From Saccharomycopsis fibuligera x Saccharomycopsis cf. fibuligera (taxonomy: Eukaryota > Ascomycota > Saccharomycetes > Ascoideales > Saccharomycopsidaceae), in contig CP012816.1 in the NCBI GenBank assembly GCA_001936135.1, forward strand, positions 62,001 through 126,000: a stretch of 64,000 nt of DNA, written 5' to 3'. Made by a program: the position numbers and the translations under genes. This document shows, one piece after another, positions 43,852 to 56,437 of the stretch; the first letter of the stretch is position 1; every line of letters begins with the position of its first letter. A model generated the notes under the pieces. That model was not told the origin of the DNA. It saw only the letters and a list, made by a program, of their open reading frames with translations, and did no database searches.

Positions 43852-44840
43852 GCCGTGGGCGATGGAAATAAAACGCACAGCTAGCTAGAGCTGGCTTTCT
43901 TGTCTCCGGATTGTAGTCTACGTATGTTGTAGGCTTGGCCCGCCGAAGCGTATCCGCCGCAGAGCGCGACACGCGGTTTCTGCTATCGCAACTCCCGGCC
44001 GGGCACCCAGACACCCAGGCACCCAGGCACACGGTATACACGCGATCCGCACTCTTCCCACTTCTCAGCGCTCAGCGCTCGGCGCCGCCCAGCTCTTGGT
44101 CGCAGCGTATCTGTTCTTGCTACGCGACGACAAGCCCAAGCTGACACCAAGCGCGAAAGTGCACTACTCGCTGTACCCAAGACGCCCAACGCGCTGGCTG
44201 GCGGACGCTGCTACAATTTCAGCGGATCCGCCGCCGCCGCCGCCGCCGCGCTTGCTCTCTGCTGGGTCGCTCGTTTCTTCCAGGGCCCGTTGCCAGCGGC
44301 GTCAACACAATCGACATCGCTAAGCTGCTGTCGCTGCTGCTGCTGCTGCTTCTCCCGTCGCCCTGTCCTCCACTCCTGCCACGTTCGCTGATATATCACA
44401 CACCGCACCATCGCAAAACACGCATTCCTGGACTTTCACTCTCTCGCTCGCTCGCTCGCTCGGCCGCTCTCGCTAAGCGCCCACCGCTAAGCGCCCGCCG
44501 CCCGCCGCTCACTGTCCGTTTTCTGTTTTCCATTGCCCGGTATCCCCGCACCCACCACCACCCAGATTATCGCCCGATTTTGTTTTTCTTGCCCCGTGCT
44601 TTCGCTCTCGTGCTTTTTTAATTTCATTTTTTCCCCTTCTTCTTCGACTTTCGTTACGCTGGCTGCTGGCACAAACAATACATCCATCTCAGCGCTACCA
44701 AACAGGTCTCTCCATCAATCCATCAATCCATCAATCCACCAGTCCAGCAGCCCACCAGCCCCACCAGCCCACCAGTCCGTCAAGCCATCCATCCATCCAT
44801 CCGTCCGTCCACTCACCAGCCGCTCTGCCGACCCCACAAT
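43852..44840. other. GC-rich upstream region of the MHP1-like gene
   Basis: About 990 bases, GC-rich on the left. From about 44440 to 44840 it is C-rich on the + strand with a (CTCG)n-like run (44444-44462) and CCAT repeats (44710-44810) reaching to the ATG. This looks like a long leader. No gene is supported. Confidence 0.5.
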
Positions 44841-45637
44841 ATGTCGAAGCAACCCCCACAACCAATTGAGCAACGGGACACAGGGGTTTCTAATGGTGAT
44901 GTCGACTGGCTCTTCAGAGGCAAAATTAAAAAGCACGGCAAGGGTGGCCCCGCCACCGACGACGCTGATGAAAAGCTAAAGGCTCCCAAGGCTCCAGTGA
45001 TCCCTTCTCCAAACGCTTCTACTTCGATAGATCCTAAGAAGTCGGCTGCAGCGCAGTCTCTTCAGCAGCGGCCGCCGCCGCCACAGCAGCCACAACCGCC
45101 ACAACAAGCAGCAGTGCCGCTGCAAAAACAGCCAGGCAAGCCGCCGCCATCGCAGACTCAAGCGCAAACAGCTACTGACCCAGCACTGTTGCGTAAAGGC
45201 ATCCAGCCGCCATCGCAGCCAGCACAAGCGCCATCGCCACGGCCACAAGCACAAGCGCACGCACAAGCAGCCGCTGCTGCCCCATCTTCGTCATCGTCAT
45301 CGCCGCCATCAGCGGCTGCAGCTGCTGCTGCATTGTCGCCAAACGCCGACATCAGTGGCACCGGAAACGGCGCCGCAGCCAGCAATCCTTCTGCTGCTTC
45401 TTCGGCCACCGCGTCTCCGGCCACCGCATCTCAGCGACCACCTACCGCTCCAAACTCATCATCATCAATTCCTACTGCCAATAGTGCACAGCCATCTGCC
45501 ACCAGCTCGGCAGGAGTGAGTCCGAGTAACTCAGATGACTCGGTGGCGTCCAAAGATAGCGCTTCCTCTGGAATTCCCGGGACACCAGCCGCAGGAGCAG
45601 TGCCAGCACAGGCACAATACCAACAGCAAATACTACC

Positions 45638-45702
<65 letters not shown>

Positions 45703-48700
45703 CTCCGCCGGGCTCCTTGACCAGAACAATGTCCAAAAACAGAAGCAGATCGTCCAGTCTTTCCTCAACGCTAACCAGAAAATCAATAGACCTGAATGAC
45801 TTACCACTACGAAGAAGAACGTCGGTCAGTAGTGAGGGCAAGTCGTTGTCTACAATTCCTTCCAACGAGTCTGAAAAGACCAGTAAGAAATCTCTATTCA
45901 GTTCACTTTCTTCCAAGTTTAGTAAAAAGAAAAACGGGGCGAATGCTCCTGCCGCCGCTTCTGCTCCAGTTGCCACCTCAAACAAGGCTCCTTTGAAACC
46001 AGCATCCGCGCCCGCCGCTCAAAAAAGCGCCTTGCCAGGCCAGTCGCAACCGCTATTGTCCTCCTCTTCGTCTTCAGCTTCAGCTCCCCCAGTTCAGGAA
46101 ACCGCCGAGTCAAGAAGAAGGTTCGGCTCGCTTAGAGGAAAAGTTTCCGCCAAGATTACTAACCGTTCGGTGCAGCCCCCTGCGCCAACCGAACGTGTCA
46201 TATTGAACAAGAACCCAAACAAAGTGAGAGTGCCAATCGAAGAACTTGGCAACTTAAAGATGAAAAGAGTGATTTTCGATATTAACGATTTGAAGTATGA
46301 CCCTCCGCAGCAGATCCCTTCTAGAAAACCCAAAAAGGGAAACGTGCTTATACCCGATGACATCATTGCTGAAACTCCGAGGGTCTCTGTGGGCATTGCT
46401 AGTAGTGATAAAAAGGTTGTTGAGCAAGAAACTAAAAAAGACTATAACCAAAAACAGTATTTGTTGGCCGTCGATAGTCAGAGAAAGGCTCTTGAAGAAG
46501 CCAAAAAACATGCACATGAAGCCCATCAGTCTGCTTTGCGAATTGCTAATGAGGTGGCGAATTACAAGCAATCTAAGAATGGACATATTCTACCAAACCC
46601 TAACGCGCTGTATCCTGAAGAAGAAGAAGAAACCTTTCACGGGGCAGGAATTGGTATTGACAAGCCGATGCATCATCACGAACACCATTTCGATGACGAT
46701 AAACCAAACGAAGAATTTGAAGACGATGAATCCGAGGACGATGTGCCGCTTGATTTACTTTACACCAGATGCTGTCATTTGAGAGAAATCCTACCAATTC
46801 CCGCCACTCTCAAACAATTGAAAGGGAAATCAAAGCCATTGCATGTTTTGAAATTTTTAAACCCAAAGCCAACTTTAATTGATATCTTGTCATTTTCTGA
46901 TTTCATTGCCATTGCGCCGATTAATACAATCATCTTTGATAATGTGATATTGACTAACGAAATGATCAAAATTGTGTTCACCTCGTTGGCTGGCAATGCT
47001 CATTTGGAAAAACTCTCTCTTAAAAACTTGATGATTGATGGTGAAGCTTGGAAATACTTGTGCAAGTTTTTGTTGAAAAATAAAAAATTGGTCAAGCTCG
47101 ATCTTTCGCAAACCAAGTACAGATCTGATTTGTCACCTGAATTTTATAGATTCAACATGAATTGGAACTTGTTTGTTGATGTGCTCAAAAGAAGAGGCGG
47201 AATCTCGGAATTAATTCTTACTGGTATTGATTTCAAATTTGATGATTTCAAAGTATTGATAGAAGAAGGTATCTCTATTGCTACAAAGCGTCTAGGCCTC
47301 GCATCTTCCAATATTTCTTATGAAAAATGTGGCGTCATTAGAAAATGGATTAATAAAGAACAGTCTACCTGTGAAGGTATAGATCTAGGATTCAATGACA
47401 TGAGCAATAAGCAGCTATCACAATTAAAGATTGAGAATCCTGCTTCCAAATTGCTTTTCCTTTCCCTCAACGCTACTAATTTGTCAGATATCAAAGAATT
47501 GTCTGCTGCTTTGAAAAATCTTTCAGAGTTGCCAAACTTGAGTTACTTAGATTTAAGCTCTTTGCCGCAAATTTTTCCACAAATTATACCATATCTAAAG
47601 CGCTACTTGCCCAAATTCCCTAATTTGAAGAGAATTCATCTTGACTATAATCATTTGCCTGCTAAGTCATTAGCGGCTATATTGGATATCTTGCAAATGT
47701 GCAAGAAGCTCATCCACATAAGTTTGATTGGCAATGACGTTAAAGGAGTTAGTGCTTCATTATACGGATGCGTCAAGACTTCCAGATCTATTTTCAACCT
47801 TGACTTGGATTACGATTCTATTCCAGAACTTATAAGTTCTAAGCTTGCTGTGGTATTGATGAGGAACATGGAAATTAACTTGCATGGTGAAGATGCAGTG
47901 CCAAAGGATAAACGTGATCAGTTGGAAGATGAATTGATGTTTGATGGTTCATTGATTGCAGAATCCGCTGAAGCATTCCTCAAGACAAAGACCTCTGATT
48001 ACGAAGATTACTCCAACAGATTATTGAAAAAGTCTCTTATTAGTAGGACGAAAGTCATTAGAAGCGAGATTCATACAACTATTGATGCGTTGTTTGAAAA
48101 GAGAAACAAAGGTGAGCTTTCCATCGAAGGTAAAGAAAGACTTTTAAGATTTTGCTTATTGGATTCAGCGTTGGAAAAAATTGTGCACTTGTTTGAAGGT
48201 ATCGATGATAACAATAATACCAATACCCAACAAGGCAAAAATAATGCTGATGCTGCTAGTTTGTACACTGTCACCACCAATGATCCTGATAACGCACAGG
48301 GTGATGGCGATATCAGCGGTAGACATGATTCTGTTGTTTCTAACAATTCTGGTATTGAATTTGCTGCAGCTATTGGTCAACATAATGGTCCACAATACGA
48401 GGAAGAGTACATGCACAACCTATCCAAAGATCTTATTAATACCAATGAAACCATTTCTCCAGAGTTAAATCAAATTCAGAGTTCAGAAATCCAATATTTG
48501 AATCCACAACAATCCCAGTTCCCATTGTCCGTTCCAGTAGAACTACCACATCAACTTGCTATTGAAAAATCTAGCGATGGTAAAGAAGTTTCAGTTGATA
48601 CTACCACTGGTAGGCCAGTGTTGTATAGAAATGTTTCTCAAACATCTATTAACGCTAAAAGACAAGAAGAAGAAGAAGGTGAGTTTCACAAATGGGGGTT

Positions 48701-49814
48701 CTTTGTGCAACAGCATAAACAATTGTATCCAGATGAGTCTGGTCCGCCAAATCTTAGCGGACGTGCTTACGCCAATAACAATAATAACCCTGTAGTTCAA
48801 CCTCAGCAGCAGCAGCAACAACCATTTCAACAGCCAACTCAAAATCAGCCTCAGCAACCGTCTAAAGCGCAACACCAATTCCAACAATCACCGCTACATA
48901 CCACAATAAATGCATCAGACTCATTATATAGACAGCCAATGACCACTGTTCCCGAGAAAGCCATTCCTGATAAGACTATTCCTGAAAGAACATCCACATT
49001 AAGCACTAAAAGCACCTCACCATCTACCATTGGCACACATTCCACCAATTCGTCATCAAGTGTTGGATCTGCAGGAACTGGTATTCCATCATCAACTGTG
49101 ACACCAAAATTACTTAGTTTAATCACTGGTGAACAATTAAGAAAAGCAGTCATAAAGGCTAAAGGTATCAACTCGATTAATGAATTGATTGAGAAGGTGG
49201 AACATAATTCGTATCAATTAGATAGTATTTATCGGGTGCCAGCTGAATACCAGGAAACTATCACCACAGCAGAAAAGATGCCAATGAAGGCTAGTAATAA
49301 TACCAATGAGGCATTAAAGACTAAATATGCAAATGCTGCAGTACATGCTGCTAAAGAATCTCACAATATTGATAAGTCAAAAGTTGAAGCTGCTGAAGAT
49401 GCATTGCAAAAAATCAAAAATCAACAGAATCATCAAATTAAAGAAGGTAATGGTAACAGTGAACTGCAAGAGCCAACAGCGGCTACTACTGGTGATGCTG
49501 CTAATATTAGCTCCAATGCTAATGCCACTGGAGCAATATCAGATGGCCATGCAGTTTCAAATACCGCCACATCTGGTACCATAACACCAGCAAATATCAC
49601 CCCATCAACAAAACAACCAAGCAATGCTTATTATAATGATACTAATGCTAACAATGATTATGATGATGGCGATAATGATGATTTGGAAAGTTTCGAGAGT
49701 ATTGATTCAATGACTAACCAAGTTAATGATTTGACGTTTGAAGATCAAAAAGCAGTTGATGAGACATACGACAAGTTACTTAATGATATGGTTAGAGTTA
49801 GATCCAACAAGTAA
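44841..49814 (+). CDS. MHP1: Giant low-complexity/LRR protein, Mhp1-like
   Basis: 1657 residues. The N-terminus has the short motif GDVDWLFRGKIKKHGKG, like the DVGWL opening of yeast Mhp1. Residues about 60-470 are low complexity (Pro, Gln, Ala, Ser, with a Gln run from about 265-290). LRR-like repeats follow from about 640 (DLLYTRCCHLREILPI) to about 1010 (LIHISLIGNDVKG). The C-terminal third is Asn/Gln/Thr-rich with a helix (about 1435-1475, SLITGEQLRKAVIKAKG). Yeast Mhp1 is a MAP-like protein said to touch microtubules and also has LRRs, so the name is by architecture, not by a strong motif. Other fungal LRR proteins are possible. It sits beside another LRR gene. Confidence 0.5.
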
Positions 49815-51101
49815 AGGTTAAGCGCTCTTGATTTTAATAATAATGAATGTGTTTTTGTCTGGCCGTTTACCTTTTTTGTAAAGCCTTGATTGCTGCACTC
49901 TTACTGCGAATCAACTAAACGGTGCACTTAACGGCAAGGTTAATGACAATGGTCATGTCAACAGCAGCTGGAATTGACTACAAAGCTGTCAATAGATAAT
50001 ATCTTTGGGAAACAATGAATAAACGAAGGCTCCTCAGTGATATGTTTGGAATGATGCATATTCAAGTTCCAATTTGTGATTACTTGATCCTTATGAATTT
50101 TTGACTTTTTACATTTGTTTTCTATTTATTTATTCATTTTTTTTCTTGAAATTTCTCTTCCTGTTCTCTTAATTTTATTTTGTTCTTTTTTTTTAAAAAA
50201 AATTTATGATTTTAGAAATGGTTTGAGGAAGTTGAAGTAATAACGGACGGTATGTTTGGCGCGCCAAGGGTTAGTTTTTCTTATCTTTACCTTTTTTTAA
50301 CTTAACTTGTGAAGATGTTTCATTTGTGTTAACTCTAATTTTTTTTTTTTTAAAAAAAGCTTATCTTTATTTTTATTTCTTGACTCAATTATTTTTATGA
50401 CAATTTCGACTTTATGTTTATTATTTTCGTCATATCCTCTTCATATATATTATCTTTTCATTTATAAATATTATTACTACCATGATTGTGCTTTCCCCAT
50501 GCATGTTTATAAACACACTTATTACTTTATTGCTTCTACATTTACTACTGCTTTCTGGACGACAACTGGCTACTACATTCAACATTAATAACCTTACCTT
50601 TGACCATATATCCATCGTAGTATGCACTAATGACAACATTGGCATAAACCTACAGGTGCAGATTTGTAACAAGACTGTAGCTATATCATCTTTTTGAATT
50701 TTGACCACCATCTATGCAAGTGTTCTTTGTTATCATTCTCTCTCAGTTGGCAAGGATAATCCAAGATAAGGGGCTGGATGCGATCAAAAGTATAAGCATA
50801 ATCTACTGTTGGACCAAAGACAAATTGCTCTCTTATACAAGCATGGTGATGATTGAATATCGATTATGAGGCTTAAGTTGAGTTTTCCCAATGGAAGGCC
50901 TCAGTCTCTTATGCAATTGTCAGAATATAAAGAAAATTATTGATGTCATCTTCAAAAGCGTCCGCTGAAAAGTTAGAAATATCAGTTAAGTGGCTGGAAG
51001 ATATCAATCAGGCGTTGAGATACCTAGACCTAATGAAAGACAGAATTGCCGTCAAGAATAAGTGCCAGATAGATACACCGAAATGGGAGAAGTCAAAAGA
51101 G

Positions 51102-51132
<31 letters not shown>

Positions 51133-51565
51133 CCCTTCTTATCATGTCTATATGCGTTTCTGTACAAAAAAAAAAAAAAAAAAGAAAAAGGTTTTACACA
51201 GATAACAAAAAATACAAATAGGAATACATTCGAAAATACACAAGAATCAAAGAGAAAGGAAATTTTTTGTACGTTACTTTGTGCAGAATAGCATGAAGGG
51301 AATACAGTAACGGTGACTATGATAAGAGGATAACTATAACATTATGAAAGAGGGACTAATGAGAAAAAGATAAAAATGAAATAAAAAAAAACTGTAATTT
51401 TTAGATGGATGCAGACAAAACATAGAGTGAAAATAAACAAAGATGAGTTTTTTTTTTTTAAAAAAAAAAAAAAACTAAATGTAGGAAAGTTATTAGTTAG
51501 CTGACTGGAATACTAAATGACCACAACTGTAGATAAAATAGAACAAAACAAAGCACTTTCAGCAA
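49815..51565. other. Convergent spacer between MHP1-like gene and PMR1
   Basis: About 1.75 kb, AT-rich, with A and T runs (50344-50358, 51106-51127, 51167-51181, 51449-51473). One short reading frame at 50943-51221 is listed separately. No tRNA or repeat family is seen. Confidence 0.5.
50943..51221 (+). CDS. Doubtful small protein, Lys-rich tail
   Basis: 92 codons from ATG. The first 55 residues (MSSSKASAEKLEISVKWLED...) look like ordinary helical protein sequence. The rest is coded by long A runs (poly-Lys), broken by FPLLIMSICVSV. It could be a remnant or a chance frame. I do not recognise a family and find no splice signals that extend it. Confidence 0.2.
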
Positions 51566-54361
51566 TTACACCATTAATGACGAACCAAGTAATCTTTCGT
51601 TATTGGTAATGAAAAACTTGAAAATTTCATCCGCCATAAATACACTTGAAGTCACCGCAATAATATAAATCATATCACCAAAATATAATGCTTCGGTTTG
51701 GAAAATGTTTTGGAAAATCGGTAAGTAAATAATACTTAATTGTGCCAATATGATAATCAAGATTGAAACATTGAAAAACTTATTTTTAAAGAACCCCACT
51801 TGAAAAATTGATTTAAAATTATGTTTACAGCTTATAGCGTTCCACATGTCAAAACACACGAAAGTGGCAAACGTCATGGTAGTGTCTCTCTTTGTCACTG
51901 AATCTCTAATTTCTCTTGAATAGATGAAAATTGTTCCAAATACCGTAATCAACCCTTTTAAAGCAATACGTTGAAGCAATCTTTGAGACAATATGTTTTC
52001 ATGTTTCAGTCTCGGTGGATGATTCATTATATCATCGTCAACGGCCTCCACTCCCAAGCTTTGTGCAGGTGGTCCATCCATAATAATATTAATAAACAAA
52101 ATCATCATTGGATTTAACGGGTTTGGTAAATTCAAAAACGTAGTAATTGCCACAAGTCCTAATGCTCCAACCGAGGTACTCAATTGGAAACAAAGGAAAT
52201 TTTGGATATTGTAAAAAATTCCCTTCCCTTCTTCGATAGCAGTTAAAATAGTGGTAAAGTCATCATTGACTAAAATCATATCTGCTGCCTCTTTAGCGAC
52301 ATCAGTACCATTCTTACCCATAGCAATACCAATATCTGCCAACTTAAGAGCCGGAGCATCATTAACCCCATCACCAGTCATTGCTACCACATCTCCACGT
52401 TGTTGTAATGCTTTAACAATACGCACTTTGTGAGCCGGGGTACTTCTAGCGAATACATTAACATACTGAATAGCTGCAGCTAATTCATCATCAGTCATCG
52501 AGTCTAATTTATCACCAGACAATACTTGACGACTTGCGTCTTGAATATAGAGTCCAACTTGCTTAGCAATAGATGTAGCCGTAGCTTCAGAATCGCCAGT
52601 AATCATAATGACATGCACACCACCTTTAACAAATTGTGCTACTGCTCCAGGAACCGCTTTTCTAGGTGGATCATACATACCGACAAGACCAGCAAATACT
52701 AAGTTTGTTGGATCTTTACTGAAATCAAAATCACCATCCTTCTTGGCAAATGCCAAGACACGAAGCCCTTGGGATGCTAATTCGTTTGCCTTAGCAATAA
52801 CTGTACTTTTCAATTCATCAGTAATTTTTTGGTGTTTACCATTTTTTGTAGTGACGTGCGTAGAAAATCTTAAAATTCTTTCATAAGCACCTTTAACAAA
52901 AGTCTCGGGTTTCAATTTATCCCCCTTGTGTACCGTAACTGCCATATATTTTCTAAGAGAGTTAAAAGATAATTCTTTTAATTTTTCTCTTGTTGGTCTA
53001 ATATCGTCCATTTTAAATTTTTTCAATACTTCAACCAATGCAATATCTGTTGGATTACCAACAAATCTCTCTGTACCAGAAGAAAATTTAGAATTGTTGC
53101 AAATATTACCAATTTCAAGAAGTTGACTAACATCAGAGGTTAACCGGTCTTCAAACGTAGCTTCATCAAATATGCCACTATTATGTCTATTATTGTAACC
53201 ACTGCCATTATTATCATTGAGATCAATGATTCCTTGTTCTGGAGTCCAAAGCTTGGTAACGGTCATATGATTCTCAGTCAAAGTACCAGTTTTATCGGTG
53301 CAAAGCACATTAACTGATCCTAAAGTTTCAACACTAGGTAATCTTCTAACAATAGCTTTATGGGAAGCCATTCTAAGCACACCAAGGGCTAAAGTCACGG
53401 TAACAATGATTGGTAAACCTTCAGGAATTGCCGCCACTGCTAATGAAACAGAAATCTGAAACATATCTAACCAAGATTTTCCTTCAATGATTCCAATTAT
53501 GCAAATAACACCAATAATAACAAAGGAAATTAATGACAATTGTTTACCCAATTTATCCATAGTAACTTGTAATGGGGTTTTGGGTTTCTCAATATCAGAC
53601 ATCATTTTGAAAATATGACCAAACACTGTGTTTGAACCAGTGGCCACAACAATACCAGCAGCATTACCATCTCTAACCAAAGTACCCATAAATGCAATAT
53701 TAGTGCAATCACTAATTTGAATTTTGGAATTAGCAATTTCTTGATCAATGGTTTTAGAATTTTTAGAAACTGGATCACCTTCACCGGTTAAATTACTTTC
53801 ATCAACAGTCAAATCAGTACTAGTGATAATTCTAATATCGGCAGGTACACGATCACCAACATGAAGGTGAACTAAATCACCAGGAACTAAATTGGAAGCA
53901 AGTTTTGTTTCAGTGTTACCGTTTCTAGTCAAGTAACAATTTGGCGGCACCAATTTGTTTAAAGCTTCTAAAGATTTTTCTGATCTATATTCCTGAATGA
54001 ACCCCACAGTCACAACAATAACAATAGCAACAGTAATGGAAACTGCATCATCAATATTACCCATAATAAAACTGACGATTGCAGAACCGTTCAAAAGCAA
54101 AATCAAAGGATCTTCATAAAATTGTTTAACAAATTTTAAGTATAAAGGCTCATCTTCCTCCTGTTCAAGTTCATTAAGACCATGAATTGTTTGTCTATAT
54201 ATAATATCCTGTTGAGAAGAAAGGCCAGATTTTGGATCTGTTTGTTGTTTTTCGATAGTTTCCTCGACGGATTTCAAGCAATAATCAAAACATGGCACAT
54301 CAGCGCTATCAGCGGTGATTTCAGTGGTTGCTAAAGGAATGTCAAAAGGATTATCACTCAT
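51566..54361 (-). CDS. PMR1: Golgi P-type Ca2+/Mn2+ ATPase
   Basis: 931-residue SPCA-type pump that moves Ca2+ and Mn2+ into the Golgi, needed for glycosylation and secretion. It has the order of P2A ATPases: actuator TGEGDPVSKN (family TGE), membrane segment with IPEGLPIIVT, phosphorylation motif DKTGTLT with Asp356, nucleotide domain KGAYERIL, MITGDSEATA, hinge TGDGVNDAPALK, then the C-terminal membrane helices. The end is LLGSSLMV, without a long regulatory tail. The ATG at 54361 is chosen because the frame upstream has only a TTG and a poly-A-coded Lys stretch. Confidence 0.97.
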   Translation of the reverse strand: MSDNPFDIPLATTEITADSADVPCFDYCLKSVEETIEKQQTDPKSGLSSQQDIIYRQTIHGLNELEQEEDEPLYLKFVKQFYEDPLILLLNGSAIVSFIMGNIDDAVSITVAIVIVVTVGFIQEYRSEKSLEALNKLVPPNCYLTRNGNTETKLASNLVPGDLVHLHVGDRVPADIRIITSTDLTVDESNLTGEGDPVSKNSKTIDQEIANSKIQISDCTNIAFMGTLVRDGNAAGIVVATGSNTVFGHIFKMMSDIEKPKTPLQVTMDKLGKQLSLISFVIIGVICIIGIIEGKSWLDMFQISVSLAVAAIPEGLPIIVTVTLALGVLRMASHKAIVRRLPSVETLGSVNVLCTDKTGTLTENHMTVTKLWTPEQGIIDLNDNNGSGYNNRHNSGIFDEATFEDRLTSDVSQLLEIGNICNNSKFSSGTERFVGNPTDIALVEVLKKFKMDDIRPTREKLKELSFNSLRKYMAVTVHKGDKLKPETFVKGAYERILRFSTHVTTKNGKHQKITDELKSTVIAKANELASQGLRVLAFAKKDGDFDFSKDPTNLVFAGLVGMYDPPRKAVPGAVAQFVKGGVHVIMITGDSEATATSIAKQVGLYIQDASRQVLSGDKLDSMTDDELAAAIQYVNVFARSTPAHKVRIVKALQQRGDVVAMTGDGVNDAPALKLADIGIAMGKNGTDVAKEAADMILVNDDFTTILTAIEEGKGIFYNIQNFLCFQLSTSVGALGLVAITTFLNLPNPLNPMMILFINIIMDGPPAQSLGVEAVDDDIMNHPPRLKHENILSQRLLQRIALKGLITVFGTIFIYSREIRDSVTKRDTTMTFATFVCFDMWNAISCKHNFKSIFQVGFFKNKFFNVSILIIILAQLSIIYLPIFQNIFQTEALYFGDMIYIIAVTSSVFMADEIFKFFITNNERLLGSSLMV

Positions 54362-56147
54362 CTTGGGTTCTTTTTTTTTTTCCAATTAAGTTGTTGTTTT
54401 TTAAATTAGACGTTTTAATTTATTTGATGAATTTGAGACAAGTTATTTATGATTGATGTAATTTGAAGTTCTATTTATATTGATTTTTGATTATAATCTT
54501 AATGACCCTTCGTAGGAAATTGATCAAATGGATTCCAAAAAAATAATGAAAAACGAAATCTGCAAGTTTATTATTGACTTTTAAAGTCTAATGACAAAGT
54601 CCTGGATGAAAAGAATGCAAAAGGAGAAAGTTGAGGTTATATTAGCGAGTCCTCTTAGAAAGTTTGCCTTGAAGCGCAAAGATGACAAATATTGCAAAAT
54701 GACGTACTTGAAGTACTTAAGATGCTTGACACTAATAATCAATTGACTATACTGATATTCAGTTATAATTACCTTGAAAGTAACGTTAATTAATATGTTT
54801 ACTTGATTGCTAGCAGGACAAATCAATATTGCATCGTATGGTAAGATTGTACCAAAGTAAACTCAATGAAATTTAATTATCGGAGCGAGCTGGATCTATG
54901 ACTGAAGTGAGCTGAGTAGACAAAAAATTAAGGACACGCAAATGCAAAAAGCTTAGAAAACAACAACGACGACAACGACTAACAGTGAGTGTGAGTGATT
55001 TTTGTGTGAAAATGCTGTTGAGTGTGTCGTGGTGCTTGCTGTGTGTTTAATTGGGTTGTCAGCGGCTAAGCTATGGATGAATCACCAATTGGATATTTGT
55101 TGATTTTATTTTATTTTATTTTTATTTTTTGTGTTTCCGCTGTTTTCGTTCATTCATTCATTCAGCCGTCAACTCTGCTCCAGTGCTCGTTGCGAGCCCC
55201 GCTTTGGTAAATCACGAGCCCTGCTGCTTTGCTGTCCTTTTCCTTTTTTTTGAAGTTTTCTTTATTTCTTTGAGTTCTTGACAGCTGCCAGCATTATATG
55301 GGGTTTTATTACCCCCTACAAGTGCGACTCAGTTGCTAAAGTTATTGTAGTAAGTTTGCCAAAGTTTCTAGCAGACATTATCAAAACAACATCAATTTTG
55401 TTTCCGGGACCACAAAGTAAGGTCGGTAACATTTGGGCTTTCCAGCGTCAATGACATACCAAAAGCGCCCTCAAAATAGTGTGGCTGATATCTGTCCATT
55501 CATTTCTTGCAGCTATAGCTTTATCTACTACTCAATTGAGGTCCGGAGGCTGACGCGTACAGGAAAGACACTAGAAACCTGAGAAACATATATCAAATAT
55601 CAACCAGAAAAAAAGCGTACATATCAATGATAATAATAACAGTAACAAAAAGTAGAACATATAACTATTGAAAAGTAAGACAAAGATAAAGTAGAAAAAA
55701 ATATACATAAATAATAAAAATGAATCACAAAATTGCAAAATCGCAATAGTAACCAAAAAATAGTTAAAAGTAGAGAGTAAAAAAGTGAAAGAAGAAAAAA
55801 ATAAAAAAAAAATTAATGAAGATAAGAAAAAGAGAATGAAACTTCTAGTTCAAAAATTAATCTATAAAGTCTTGGCTATGGTCAACCTGGTCAAGCTAGT
55901 CAGTCGATTGTAACACCTAAAACTAAGACTGAATCAAACTGAAAAACACTGTCTTCAACTTCAAATTTTTATTTCGTAATTCGTACCAAATAACCAACTT
56001 GTCCATCCATCCATCCATCCATTTCTGTTTTCTTTCTTATTTTCTTCTATTTATATATAAAAAATTTAGTAAAAACTTATAATAATACTTGAAATTGTAA
56101 TAATGTCCCTTTTTTTTTTTTAATTTTTACTCATCAACATTGAAAAT

Positions 56148-56187
<40 letters not shown>

Positions 56188-56437
56188 CAAAATACCACGA
56201 AAAAAAAAAAAAAAAAGAAATAAAGCATTATTAATGCATGAATACCCTGAATTTGACGTAACCACCAACATCATCAACATCCACATGTTGATCCACGGCT
56301 TTGTTCCGCCATTTGATCAGTTTTATTCAAAACAGATTCAAAGTTTTCTAACTCATTCATAAAACGCGTAAGCAATTATTGTTTTTAGTAATATCAAGAA
56401 TTTTTTATTCATAATGTTTGATTCCTTTTAGTAGTAC
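54362..56437. other. PMR1 promoter and MCM1 3' spacer
   Basis: About 2.1 kb. No supported gene. It contains T-rich and A-rich stretches, a CATT/CATC tetranucleotide run (56005-56023), and a 33-base A run (56152-56184) in the MCM1 3' region. Confidence 0.5.

Noticed and set aside
42264-43878. Long minus-strand frames opposite the LRR-RING gene
   Set aside because: The sense strand has coherent LRR and RING motifs; the antisense frames are a product of high GC.
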